Positions 44,875 through 53,185 of a DNA stretch of 64,000 nucleotides are shown here, in pieces. The position numbers and the translations under genes were made by a program. Each line of letters starts with the position of its first letter. Within the stretch, counting starts at the first letter, position 1. Source of the stretch: JANNRR01 sp043736155 (GTDB taxonomy: Bacteria > Pseudomonadota > Alphaproteobacteria > Rhodobacterales > Rhodobacteraceae). The stretch spans positions 1 through 64,000 of the forward strand of contig JAYTDA010000172.1 of NCBI GenBank assembly GCA_043736155.1. The letters run 5' to 3'. Under the pieces are notes generated by a model, which ran no database searches, was not told the origin of the DNA, and was given only the letters and a program-made list of their open reading frames with translations.

Positions 44875-45669
44875 TCACGCCCCCAATCCATTCCTGCCGT
44901 CCAGTCCGGCCAGACGGTTTCTGCCGTCCCACCCGGACAGCGTGGTCCGGCTGATCCGGCCCGCTGTGCTGCGCAACCCTGACCCCGGGATGCCGACACT
45001 GCCGGTGCCGCTGCCGGTCAGGCCGAACAACCCGGCAGAGATGCCCCGCACCGGCACCGCCCCGGTTCCGCCGCCGGCAAGCGCCACAGAGCCTGCGCCC
45101 GACCCTGCCACCCGCACGCTGCCGCTGCCGCTGCCGGTCAGCGGCAGAGCGCCCGATCCGGTGCCACTGATCCCGTTCGGGGCGGTGCCACTGCCCGCGC
45201 CGCCGAGGAGAAGGCTCCCCGAGCCAGTGCCATTCACGAGCACTGAACCGGTGCCGGAACCGCCGAGCGGCAGGCTGCCCGCGCCAGTTCCGGCAACCGC
45301 ACCAGTGCCGGTGCCAGACCCGGTCAGCGCGATGGTGCCGGCAGCCGTGCCTTTGACCGCCACCGCGCCGGTGCCGGTGCCGCCGAGGGGCAAGGCCCCC
45401 GCTCCGGCACCCGCGACTGCCGCCGCACCGGCTCCTGATCCCGTCAGCGCAACCGTTCCGGCCCCGGTGCCCGCGACAGCCACGGCACCGGTGCCGGTAC
45501 CACCCAGCCCAACCGTGCCAGCCCCGACGCCTGCTACCAGAACCGTCCCGGTGCCACCGCCAGCCAGCGCCATTGTGCCAGCGCCGGTGCCGGATAGTCC
45601 CGACGCGCCGATGGTCAGCGGGTTGCTGCCAAAGACCAGCCGGTTGGTACTGACGTAAAGGACGCCCAT
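44875..45669 (-). CDS. Decapeptide-repeat fibre-like protein
   Basis: A 264-residue protein built, between about residues 23 and 228, of some 20 units of exactly 10 residues with pattern (T/S/A)G(T/A)G(T/S/A)Vx(L/V)xG, for example TGTGAVAVAG, TGAGTVALTG. Such glycine-rich periodic sequences can form a beta-helix or triple-stranded fibre. The ends differ: MGVLYVSTNRLVFGSNPLTI and RTTLSGWDGRNRLAGLDGRN. It sits among distal tail genes with a 4-nt start/stop overlap with its neighbours, so a receptor-binding or shaft role is likely. I do not recognise a named family. Confidence 0.7.
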   Translation of the reverse strand: MGVLYVSTNRLVFGSNPLTIGASGLSGTGAGTMALAGGGTGTVLVAGVGAGTVGLGGTGTGAVAVAGTGAGTVALTGSGAGAAAVAGAGAGALPLGGTGTGAVAVKGTAAGTIALTGSGTGTGAVAGTGAGSLPLGGSGTGSVLVNGTGSGSLLLGGAGSGTAPNGISGTGSGALPLTGSGSGSVRVAGSGAGSVALAGGGTGAVPVRGISAGLFGLTGSGTGSVGIPGSGLRSTAGRISRTTLSGWDGRNRLAGLDGRNGLGA

Positions 45670-46073
45670 CAGAAGGCCGTCAGGGTGAACCGCCAGACAT
45701 CCGCCACCTGTTCTCGGCTCAGAACCGGCTCTGCCGGCAGCCAGGACCGATAGGCGTCAATCAGCGCCATCACCCGTTCGAACCCGAAGCTGTCGGAGGC
45801 GCGCAGGCCCTTCAGGGTGGCGTAGGACACCGGGTCGGCGGCGTGCATCGCGGCCTCCAGCCCGTCCCAGACCGTCTCAAAGCCGGACAGGGCCAACAGA
45901 AAGGCAAACTGCGCCCGGTTCAGGTCCGGGAGCGGATCGGCGTAGCTGTCGATGATCGCCTGCACCGCCTTGTCGTCATCGGCCTCCCATTTGCCGTCGA
46001 CCTCGGCCAGCCGGTATCCGGCTTCGGCGATGGCCGCGTGCAGACCGGATCCCTTTTCGACATAGCGGATCAT
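45669..46073 (-). CDS. Tail-region protein of unknown function
   Basis: A 134-residue soluble protein, MIRYVEKGSGLHAAIAEAGY, with NRAQFAFLLALSGFETVWDG and SREQVADVWRFTLTAF at the end. It is 10 nt downstream of the fibre protein gene and overlaps the repeat-protein start by TGATG. Possibly a fibre assembly chaperone judged by size and place only. Confidence 0.72.
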   Translation of the reverse strand: MIRYVEKGSGLHAAIAEAGYRLAEVDGKWEADDDKAVQAIIDSYADPLPDLNRAQFAFLLALSGFETVWDGLEAAMHAADPVSYATLKGLRASDSFGFERVMALIDAYRSWLPAEPVLSREQVADVWRFTLTAF

Positions 46074-46083
46074 GGCGGACCTT

Positions 46084-46884
46084 TCAGGTGGAACGAAGCC
46101 AGATGGCGGTGGCGATGGCGGTGGTTGTGTCGGACACTTCACTGACCAGATAGCCCCAGGTGGCTGGTGCGGCGGTGGCAAAGGCCAGGGTGCGGCGCAA
46201 GAGCTTGCGCGGGTTGACGGTGATGTTGGATGTGGTCAGTTCCGGGGTGGTCGCGGTGCCCCAGGCCGACAGGGTGGCGGTCGACGATGTGCGCATCCCG
46301 ATCCAGTAGGTCACCCCCGCCCGGAAGGTCAGCGCCACCGTTGCCTCCTTGATCCCGGTGGTGGCAAAGTCGAGCGTCGCGGTCTCGACGATCAGATTGT
46401 TCGGCAAACCGCTGGCGTCGGCATCGTAGACCACGATCTTGCCCTGTGCCGCCGCAACCAGTGTGGTCACGTTGACCGAAAGGCGGTCAATCGTCAGATC
46501 GGCGCGCGGGATGAACGGAAAGAGGTCGATCCGGTTGAGCACCCCGGCAATGGTGCCGGTGGCACCGCCCATGCCGGTGGTGATGGTGGCGATGTAGCTG
46601 CCCGCTGCGGGGTTCTGATGCGCAAACGGCGTGCCGAAGATGATCCGGGTGATGCCGTTGATCCGCATCCGGACCTGGCCGGCCGTGGTGTTGTACCAGA
46701 CCAGGCCGTTGGCCGGAGACCCGGGGTCAGCGGCCAGGGATGGGATGCTGAACCCGTTCGGAAGCAGGCTGTCGGGTGCCAGCAGATCACCGCCAAACGG
46801 CGCAGCGGCTCCGGAGCGCACCATGATCGCATCATTGGTGGTCCGGGCCCTTGGGGTGAAGCTCTCGAAATCAATGTCGGGCAT
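46084..46884 (-). CDS. Phage tail fibre/virion protein
   Basis: A 266-residue protein. Residues ~40-85 (GFSIPSLAADPGSPANGLVW, YNTTAGQVRMRINGITRII) look like the short strand-rich anchor seen in tail proteins; the rest is a beta-rich domain (DLTIDRLSVNVTTLVAAAQG, RAGVTYWIGMRTSSTATLSA). Its ATG overlaps the previous stop (TGATG). Part of the tail operon. Confidence 0.78.
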   Translation of the reverse strand: MPDIDFESFTPRARTTNDAIMVRSGAAAPFGGDLLAPDSLLPNGFSIPSLAADPGSPANGLVWYNTTAGQVRMRINGITRIIFGTPFAHQNPAAGSYIATITTGMGGATGTIAGVLNRIDLFPFIPRADLTIDRLSVNVTTLVAAAQGKIVVYDADASGLPNNLIVETATLDFATTGIKEATVALTFRAGVTYWIGMRTSSTATLSAWGTATTPELTTSNITVNPRKLLRRTLAFATAAPATWGYLVSEVSDTTTAIATAIWLRST

Positions 46885-47285
46885 CAGGCACCGCCAGCCG
46901 TCAGGGTAAAGGAGGTGATCGTCACCTGCTGGGCCAATGCGATCACGATATTGTCCAGGGTGATATCGCCGCCGCCGCCGGTGGCGGTGACGGTGCCCTG
47001 CCAATGGCAGGTGACCCCCTGGTTGATCCGGAAATGCGCCGCCGTACCAGCCGCATCGGCGCTGGTATCCTGCCAGCTGCCGGACAGCGCCTTGGCCCCG
47101 GCGGCGGCGGCAGCCAGCCAGTCAGACGGCAGGACCAGGGTGGCCAGCACGGTGCCGGTGGCGGCAGCAGCACAGTTGGCGGGTGCGGCACCGGTGCGGA
47201 TTTCCAGCGTCGGGGCGGTGCCGATCGCGGTTTCCATCGCATCAAGAGCGGCGTTTCGGGCGACGGCAGAGAACTGGAAGGCCAT
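46884..47285 (-). CDS. Small phage virion protein
   Basis: A 133-residue beta-rich protein: MAFQFSAVARNAALDAMETA, then IGTAPTLEIRTGAAPANCAA and VTCHWQGTVTATGGGGDITL. This type is frequent in Rhodobacterales phages between tail-tip and fibre genes, where a decoration role is assumed. Between two tail genes with tight spacing. Confidence 0.78.
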   Translation of the reverse strand: MAFQFSAVARNAALDAMETAIGTAPTLEIRTGAAPANCAAAATGTVLATLVLPSDWLAAAAAGAKALSGSWQDTSADAAGTAAHFRINQGVTCHWQGTVTATGGGGDITLDNIVIALAQQVTITSFTLTAGGA

Positions 47286-47306
47286 GGGGATTTGCTCCTT
47301 TGATTG

Positions 47307-48404
47307 TCAGAGAGAGGCGCGCAGTTTCAGGCGCCAGTTGGCAGGGGTGATGGTGGCGGCGGCACCGGTGGTCAGGTTGTTGAGGATGAAGCTGGCGGCG
47401 CTCCCGAAGATCACGCGGAGGTTCGCGGTGTCGTTGGCAGAGACGGTGTAGCCGTTCGATCCGGTGCCGTTCGACAGCGCGATGTAAACGCTGTCGCCGA
47501 CGCCGTAGCCATGCTCGGCCGTCAGGCATTCGAGGCTGGCAGAGACGGCGAAAGGCCGGGCACCAAGGCCATGGGCAAGGGTCAGCGACCCGCCCAGCGT
47601 GATGGTCTGGTTGGACGAGGTGAAACGGCCCACGCTTTGCAGGGTGGCAGGGTAGTTGGCGGAATCGATCGCCTGCACCCAAGGCTGCCAGACGCCGCCG
47701 GATTTGCGCCGATACCACATCTCGTTGCCGACCGTTCCCCGGATCGCGAGTTGAGCGGCGGTGGTGGTGTTGGCCTGCTGATGAAACAGCAGGTAGTTCG
47801 TGGCCGCCGCCGGTGCGCCGACACAGGCGGTGGTGGCGTTGCGGTAAAAGCCGTCGGCAGCGATGGCGTCGAAATCCTCGGTGGTGATCGCGTTGCCGCC
47901 AAGGCCAAAGGCCCCGGTGAACATCAGCCGGTTGGCGGTGGCATCAGCGGTACTGGTCTGGGCCGGACGCTGAAACGGCAGGCTGATCCAGGCGGTGCCG
48001 GTGCAGATCAGCAGCGAGGCGGCACCGGCGGGGATCGTGATCGTCGCCGCCCCGTCGACCAGCTCGGCCCCGCTCGGATCGATGGTTATGGTGCCAACGC
48101 CTGCATTGGCCAGAATGACGTTGAAGCCGATGCCGAGCGAGGCAGCGGCACTCAGGCTCAGGGTCCAGCTGCCGCTGGCCGAAATCACGTCGCCGCGGTC
48201 GCCGCTGACCACGGTGTAGGCGGCACTTTTTGTGATGAACTGGGTGAAGGGCACCCCCAGCGCGGCCAGGGCAGCGGCAATCGTGCCGCTGGTGCCGACC
48301 AGCCCGGCCAGAAAGTCGCGCTGTGCTGCGATCGCCGTCTTGATGGCGATATGGGTGTTGGTGACGGCACCGGTCAGTTCACCGGAAGTGGGCAAGGCTA
48401 CCAT
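47307..48404 (-). CDS. Tail fibre protein with a pyocin-knob-like segment
   Basis: A 365-residue protein. The N-terminus MVALPTSGELTGAVTNTHIA and AIKTAIAAQRDFLAGLVG is a tail-fibre trimerisation/anchor region. Residues ~180-240 (DAIAADGFYRNATTACVGAP ... MWYRRKSGGVWQPW) match the knob motif found in many fibres. ATG at 48404 with GGAG upstream was chosen over a TTG two codons earlier. Directly after the tail-tip gene. Confidence 0.85.
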   Translation of the reverse strand: MVALPTSGELTGAVTNTHIAIKTAIAAQRDFLAGLVGTSGTIAAALAALGVPFTQFITKSAAYTVVSGDRGDVISASGSWTLSLSAAASLGIGFNVILANAGVGTITIDPSGAELVDGAATITIPAGAASLLICTGTAWISLPFQRPAQTSTADATANRLMFTGAFGLGGNAITTEDFDAIAADGFYRNATTACVGAPAAATNYLLFHQQANTTTAAQLAIRGTVGNEMWYRRKSGGVWQPWVQAIDSANYPATLQSVGRFTSSNQTITLGGSLTLAHGLGARPFAVSASLECLTAEHGYGVGDSVYIALSNGTGSNGYTVSANDTANLRVIFGSAASFILNNLTTGAAATITPANWRLKLRASL

Positions 48405-48406
48405 GA

Positions 48407-51352
48407 TCAACTCCAGAAGGGGGCGGCATCAGCGCCCCAGAAAGATGCAGTGTCCGCCAGCCAAAAGAGCCCGATCAGGGAGCCGACCGTCGTTGCATTC
48501 CACGGCCCGGCCCCAAGGCCGACGCCGCGCACCCGGATCAGCGTCTTGGCCGGGGCCAGCAGCTGCAACACATAGGAGGTTGCGGTGGTGTCGGCGACCC
48601 TTGTCCAGGTGACGTTCGGATCGGCGGGATCAGTGCCTTCGGCCATTTCCAGCCGGTAATGATCGGCCCCCGGCGCGGGCTGCCAGGCGATCAGAACCCT
48701 TGTGCTGTCGCCGGGCATCGCGCGCCCGATCAGCCCGGTGACAACGGGCAGGGTCACGACGCGCGGCAAGGAACTCATGATGACCGGCGGCGCCACCACG
48801 CCCTGATCGGCGGTATGGACCGACGGATCTTCGGTGATCGCCTCGATCTCCACATGGTGCAGCCCGCGCGGGCGCACCGCCGCCACGCGTGCCAGCGCAT
48901 AGAGCGTGCTGGCCAGGCCGAAGGCGACATGGGTCCGCTCTTCATTGCCGCCGACATAGGGGGTGATGTCGGGAGCAACCGTCAGAATGACCTGGGTGGG
49001 GATCGCGCCGGGGCGCACCGCCCAGGGGCCGCTGTTGGCACCACCGCGCTTGCGCAGGCCGACATAGTGCGTCCCGGTGCCGAAGGTGACGGGTTCGCTC
49101 AGGCTCAGCGTCAGGGTGCCCGCGTCCCAGGCCACCGCCTCGGCCGCCTGACCCCAGCCGATCATCTCGTGCTGGACCGAAATCAGATCGCCAAAGCTCG
49201 GGATGAAGCCTTCCATCTCGGTGGCGAACTTCACCGGCCGGCGGCGGTAGCGGTTGACAGCGGCAAGATAAAGACCCTCGCGCAGCGCCTGTGCCCCGTC
49301 GGTGATGCCGAAGGTCTCGACGGTCACCGGTTTCAGGGCGGTGCTGCCCGGCAGAGTGGCGGTCACCGAGTTCGGGGCCCAGATCGCGGCGTCGAAGAAC
49401 CGCACCCGGATCGAATCGGCGGTGGCGTCGTTGGCCAGCAGATGGTCGATCTCGAACGATCCGCGCAGGATGTTGCGCGTCGTGAACATTGCCACCGGGA
49501 CCGATGCCGCCTGATCGCGCACCACCCGCAGAATGCCGCCTTGCAAAAAAGGTCGCGCGCGGCCTGCCACGGCAATCCTGGTCACCGCGTCCCACCAGGT
49601 GCCGGTCTGGTCGAACCGCCCGTTGAAACCGTCGCCGCGTGCCGCCCAGATCGCATCGAGGGCCAGCAGGGCCGCCAGATCGATGCGGGCGTCGGCCAGA
49701 CCGGCACCATAGGTCGCATCGCGCGCCGCGTCGGCAATCGCCCAGGCGGGGGATGTGGTGGCCACCGGGGCCGACCAGCTGACACCGTTCCACACCGGCA
49801 GCTTGCGGGTGGCCAGCACCTTGATCCGGCGGCTGGCCTGCGCCGACAGGTTGTTGGAGGCGCGCATCCGGATCGCCAGCAGGGTGACCGCGCCAAACGA
49901 CTGCGGCTCGCGCAGATAGGCGCGGAGCGCGGTCACTGCGACCTCGTGGCCGACGCCACTGGTCAGATCCTTGACGTCGGCCCGGAAGGCGCGCACCCGG
50001 TAGCGTCCGGGGGTGACCGGATAGCTGAAGCTCTTGCGCACCGGGGTGCTGGTGCGGTCGGTCAGGGTCTCGGTGGCCAGGTCAACCCAGGGGCCGGTGG
50101 CCACTCCGGCATTGTCGACCGGCACCGCCTGGAGGGTCACCGACGCGCTTTTGTCAACCAGGTTGGAACCCGACAGGCCATAAAGCCCGTAAGGCAGCAC
50201 CAGATCGACCGCCAACCGGTTGGCCAGCGATCCGGCGGCATTGGCCACGAAGCCCGAAACCCCTCCCATGAGGCTGAAGATGTTCACAGTGCCGGACCCG
50301 GCACCGGTCGGACCGGTGACAGTGAAGGTGTCGGTGGCGACTCCCGTGATCGTGTAATATTCGGTTGGACCGCCGCCGGTGGTAAAGTTCAGATGGACAC
50401 CCTGGCCCACGGCACGGCCATGGGCCACTTGCGTCACGGTGATCGTGGTGGCGCTGCGGCTCCAGGTGCCGGTCATCAGCCCGGCCAGCGTCTGACCCGA
50501 CACTTCCACCGACGAAATCACCGCCGACGGGAACAGGGTCAGGGCACCGCCGGGTGGCACGATCTCGGTGGTGACTTCGCTGAACGCGGTGATCGGGGTG
50601 TCCTCGATGCGGATATCCTCGATGGCGAACTCGCCTGCGCCAAGACACATCAGCTGATACAGGAACAATTCGCCGCCGACGAACTCGGTATAGGGCATCG
50701 CCGCCAGATCGGGGCTCATGAGCAGCCGGCCATACTGCACCGGAATCGCATTCTCCAGCCGGGCCGCGTTGCCCTGGGCTTGCAGGCTGTAGGTCGGGCT
50801 GGCGGCAGGGATCGACAGCGCGCCGGAGGATTGCTGCGGTACCAGGGCGCTGACCAGCGCCTGCCCGGCAAAGGTCAGACCGATCACCGTGGCATTGCCA
50901 AGGGCGGTAAAGGCGGTGACCCCGGTAAAGATGTTGAAGGACGAAAAGGCAGGCCCGAGCAGCCCGACGGCAAAGGGCGCAAAGACCATGATCAGCAGAC
51001 TGAGCACGAGCTGCAACGGGTTGCTGCCCCGGTCGAGCGGCAGGGTCCAGAACACCAGGTGATCGCCGTTGCGCAACCGCCGCCGCCAGCCTGCCCGCTT
51101 GAGCGGCCGGCCATTCAGGATCGCCACCACCGGCGCATTTCCGACTGGTGCCAGGCGGCGCACCCGCAGCGGGCGGCGCAAGGTGAGCTTGTAGCTGAAG
51201 CCTTCGATCTGAATGCCCGACGCCCCGCACCATGCCGCCGGTTCGCAGAGCCTGGTGATATGGGCGCGCACCTCTTCGATGTCCCAGCCCTGCACCCGTT
51301 CAAGGTAACGCAGCACGGCATGGTCGCTGACATGGACAGGGGGGCGTTTCAC
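48407..51352 (-). CDS. Tail-tip/host-specificity protein J, fused to an early-gene N-terminus
   Basis: A 981-residue protein. Residues ~62-130 are the usual J-type opening (VVAILNGRPLKRAGWRRRLR, NGDHLVFWTLPLD, then two hydrophobic segments); the rest includes the TipJ region (LREPQSFGAVTLLAIRMRAS, WAIADAARDATYGAGLADAR) and fibronectin-like C-terminal parts (VLIAWQPAPGADHYRLEMAE). Residues 1-~55 (KRPPVHVSDHAVLRYLERVQ, then CGASGIQIEGFSYK) look instead like the small protein normally encoded after gemA. Start GTG overlaps the gemA stop by 4 nt (GTGA), as that small gene does elsewhere. A deletion fusion is the best reading. Confidence 0.85.
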   Translation of the reverse strand: MKRPPVHVSDHAVLRYLERVQGWDIEEVRAHITRLCEPAAWCGASGIQIEGFSYKLTLRRPLRVRRLAPVGNAPVVAILNGRPLKRAGWRRRLRNGDHLVFWTLPLDRGSNPLQLVLSLLIMVFAPFAVGLLGPAFSSFNIFTGVTAFTALGNATVIGLTFAGQALVSALVPQQSSGALSIPAASPTYSLQAQGNAARLENAIPVQYGRLLMSPDLAAMPYTEFVGGELFLYQLMCLGAGEFAIEDIRIEDTPITAFSEVTTEIVPPGGALTLFPSAVISSVEVSGQTLAGLMTGTWSRSATTITVTQVAHGRAVGQGVHLNFTTGGGPTEYYTITGVATDTFTVTGPTGAGSGTVNIFSLMGGVSGFVANAAGSLANRLAVDLVLPYGLYGLSGSNLVDKSASVTLQAVPVDNAGVATGPWVDLATETLTDRTSTPVRKSFSYPVTPGRYRVRAFRADVKDLTSGVGHEVAVTALRAYLREPQSFGAVTLLAIRMRASNNLSAQASRRIKVLATRKLPVWNGVSWSAPVATTSPAWAIADAARDATYGAGLADARIDLAALLALDAIWAARGDGFNGRFDQTGTWWDAVTRIAVAGRARPFLQGGILRVVRDQAASVPVAMFTTRNILRGSFEIDHLLANDATADSIRVRFFDAAIWAPNSVTATLPGSTALKPVTVETFGITDGAQALREGLYLAAVNRYRRRPVKFATEMEGFIPSFGDLISVQHEMIGWGQAAEAVAWDAGTLTLSLSEPVTFGTGTHYVGLRKRGGANSGPWAVRPGAIPTQVILTVAPDITPYVGGNEERTHVAFGLASTLYALARVAAVRPRGLHHVEIEAITEDPSVHTADQGVVAPPVIMSSLPRVVTLPVVTGLIGRAMPGDSTRVLIAWQPAPGADHYRLEMAEGTDPADPNVTWTRVADTTATSYVLQLLAPAKTLIRVRGVGLGAGPWNATTVGSLIGLFWLADTASFWGADAAPFWS

Positions 51353-51852
51353 CTGCCGGCCCCGCCCCGGTCTTGCAGACGCCGCACCTCGATCCCGGCG
51401 CGTTTGCACATCGCCTTCAGCGCATCGACCACGTCCTTGATTTCGCGCCAGTCGCGCATCGCATCGACATCGATCGGCACATGGCCCCAATGCGCCGCGA
51501 ACCGCGCCCGGATAAAGGCGTTCAGTCCCTTTGGCCCGGCCACCTTCACCGCCCCCTGCTCTGCCAACAGCCGCCACAGCACATGGGCATAGCGAATATC
51601 GCCGCGCTCGGCCGCCGGGCGACCGGTCTTCACACCGGGCCGCGAGTGGTCGGGGTTGAAGCCCGGTTCAAATCCTCTGGCTTTCAGCGCCGCCAGCACC
51701 GCCTCCAGATCGGCCTGCCCCATGTCGCACATCGAGGATTTGCCGGTGACCAGCAGCTGCAGGTCGTGCCTTGTCTCGCCGTCGATGCCCAGTTCGCGGC
51801 AGCCGACATGCACCAGCTTTTGCAGAGCGGCCTTTTGCGATGGGGCTTTCAT
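51349..51852 (-). CDS. gemA: GemA/gp16-family regulatory protein
   Basis: A 167-residue protein of the Mu gp16 (GemA, DUF1018) family: KLVHVGCRELGIDGETRHDL, QLLVTGKSSMCDMGQADLEAVL, ALKARGFEPGF, and the C-terminal GLNAFIRARFAAHWGHVPID with TALKAMCKR-type end. In Mu it modulates host gene expression and DNA topology; here it is the last early gene. Overlaps the preceding gene's stop by ATGA. Confidence 0.92.
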   Translation of the reverse strand: MKAPSQKAALQKLVHVGCRELGIDGETRHDLQLLVTGKSSMCDMGQADLEAVLAALKARGFEPGFNPDHSRPGVKTGRPAAERGDIRYAHVLWRLLAEQGAVKVAGPKGLNAFIRARFAAHWGHVPIDVDAMRDWREIKDVVDALKAMCKRAGIEVRRLQDRGGAGR

Positions 51853-52313
51853 GGCGCGCTCCTTTGCGTCCGACCCGACGAAAATCCCCGAAACACCTGG
51901 GCCGCGTGATCGAACTTTGCCCTGACCACCATGGCGTGGCGCAACTGATCCTCAGCTTTCTCCCTGGTGAACTCGGCCACCGATCGCAGCACCCTGTGCC
52001 CACCGGGCTGGCGCAGCGGCAGTCCAAGCCGCCGCGCCGTCTTTGAAATCGTCGTAAAATGGACGTTGAAATGCGCGGCCATCGCGCTGGCCGCCACATT
52101 GCCCAACCACAGGTCCGCAAATTCAGCCTCGTCTGGCGGCAAGATGGAATATCGGGTGCCCAATTTTCGCGCTGGCAGCCCCAGCGCCTTGGCCCGCAGC
52201 CAGATGTTTGACCGTGTCAGCCCAACCTCGGCAGCGGCCTCTGCCGTGGTCAATCGCGGGTCAAGCCAGACCCGGCGGATCGCGGCGTTGGGAACATGCT
52301 TGTCGGCCATCAT
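51849..52313 (-). CDS. Double helix-turn-helix protein of the early region
   Basis: A 154-residue protein: NAAIRRVWLDPRLTTAEAAA, then EVGLTRSNIWLRAKALGLPA is one helix-turn-helix of resolvase/homeodomain type, and GNVAASAMAAHFNVHFTTIS with KTARRLGLPLR is a second. Likely a DNA-binding regulator of the phage middle phase. Coupled to gemA by a 4-nt overlap. Confidence 0.78.
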   Translation of the reverse strand: MMADKHVPNAAIRRVWLDPRLTTAEAAAEVGLTRSNIWLRAKALGLPARKLGTRYSILPPDEAEFADLWLGNVAASAMAAHFNVHFTTISKTARRLGLPLRQPGGHRVLRSVAEFTREKAEDQLRHAMVVRAKFDHAAQVFRGFSSGRTQRSAP

Positions 52314-52338
52314 GCCACCTCGTGGATACAGTGGGCGC

Positions 52339-52575
52339 TCATTCCATCACCGACAGACCACAGACGCAGGCCATGCGCAGATGTGCCTTTCGCCCGACAA
52401 TGGCGACATGCACCTTGCCGGTGCAGCGCGGGCATTCGCAGCTGCCCACCTCTTCCCCGGCCTCGACCAGTGCTTTCTTGACTGCCATCCCCACGGTGAC
52501 CAGGGCCAGATAATGCTTCAGCCAACCGATTGTGGCCGGGTCATCGCTGGAAAGTTGCTTTGCCACGTCGCTCAT
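52339..52575 (-). CDS. Small zinc-ribbon protein
   Basis: A 78-residue protein starting MSDVAKQLSSDDPATIGWLK, with a C-terminal four-cysteine zinc ribbon, CECPRCTGKVHVAI ... MACVCGLSVME. ATGA overlap with the previous gene. Function unknown; common in Mu-like prophages of this group by memory. Confidence 0.75.
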   Translation of the reverse strand: MSDVAKQLSSDDPATIGWLKHYLALVTVGMAVKKALVEAGEEVGSCECPRCTGKVHVAIVGRKAHLRMACVCGLSVME

Positions 52576-52982
52576 GCTGCCACTCTTTCCTGCCGCTCGC
52601 GCCGCTCGCGCGGCATTGCCCATTCGATCACCACGCCGCTGAAATCCCGCGCCCCGTGCCGCTCCAGCCAGAAGTGGGTCATGTCATCCTGGTCGGTGAA
52701 CCCGTCGAGGGCGGCAAACATGTCGAGATCGCGCACCGGCACCTGGCCCACGTCGATCCGGGCGATCCGCGCGGTGGCGAAACTGATGGTGATCGGCAGC
52801 ACCATGGTGCAGACCGGGTCCGGCACGATTTTCAGGCACTGCGCGGTTCGCATGCCGGTGAACAGCTGCAACCGCTCGCCGGGCCTTGCGTGCCGCTCGC
52901 GGTCGGCCCGGATGGTCTGCAACTTCAGCCCCGCCCGGATCAGCGGCGCAAACCGTGTTTGAAAGGAATAGGCGACCATCAT
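52572..52982 (-). CDS. ASCH-domain protein
   Basis: A 136-residue protein with the ASCH/PUA-like start FQTRFAPLIRAGLKLQTIRA and DRERHARPGERLQLFTGMRT, which is the typical nucleic-acid-facing part of the fold. In phages these proteins probably bind RNA or modified bases. Overlaps both neighbours by 4 nt. Confidence 0.82.
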   Translation of the reverse strand: MMVAYSFQTRFAPLIRAGLKLQTIRADRERHARPGERLQLFTGMRTAQCLKIVPDPVCTMVLPITISFATARIARIDVGQVPVRDLDMFAALDGFTDQDDMTHFWLERHGARDFSGVVIEWAMPRERRERQERVAA

Positions 52983-53185
52983 TCCGCCTCCAAGAGCGTC
53001 GAAGGCCGGAAGTAGGGTCGTTGCACGTCGATGCAGAGGTCAACTTTTTCTGGCCCGGCAATCACGCGGACAACGCCTTGTTTCACATAGCGTTGGACTT
53101 TCGGGTGGAGTGCGCCGCTTGCCGAAAACGCAACACTTGCTGGTAAGTGCCTGACCCAAACCGGAAGATAGGCTGAAGCCTTCAT
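52979..53185 (-). CDS. Small early-region protein
   Basis: A 68-residue basic protein, MKASAYLPVWVRHLPASVAF, then KVQRYVKQGVVRVIAGPEKV. No family recognised. It is coupled by overlaps (TGATG at its start, ATGATG at its end), the main argument that it is a gene. Confidence 0.65.
   Translation of the reverse strand: MKASAYLPVWVRHLPASVAFSASGALHPKVQRYVKQGVVRVIAGPEKVDLCIDVQRPYFRPSTLLEAE

Noticed and set aside
44875..45600. Possible CRISPR-like repeat array
   Set aside because: The ~30-nt period is degenerate, has no spacers and is the codon-level trace of a decapeptide protein repeat.
44942..45658. Plus-strand open frame rich in Pro/Ala
   Set aside because: It is the complement of the decapeptide-repeat gene; the minus strand has start/stop overlaps with neighbouring tail genes.
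51353..51577. 75-codon upstream extension of the tail-tip frame
   Set aside because: It lies wholly inside gemA in another frame, and the GTG at 51352 gives the standard 4-nt overlap.
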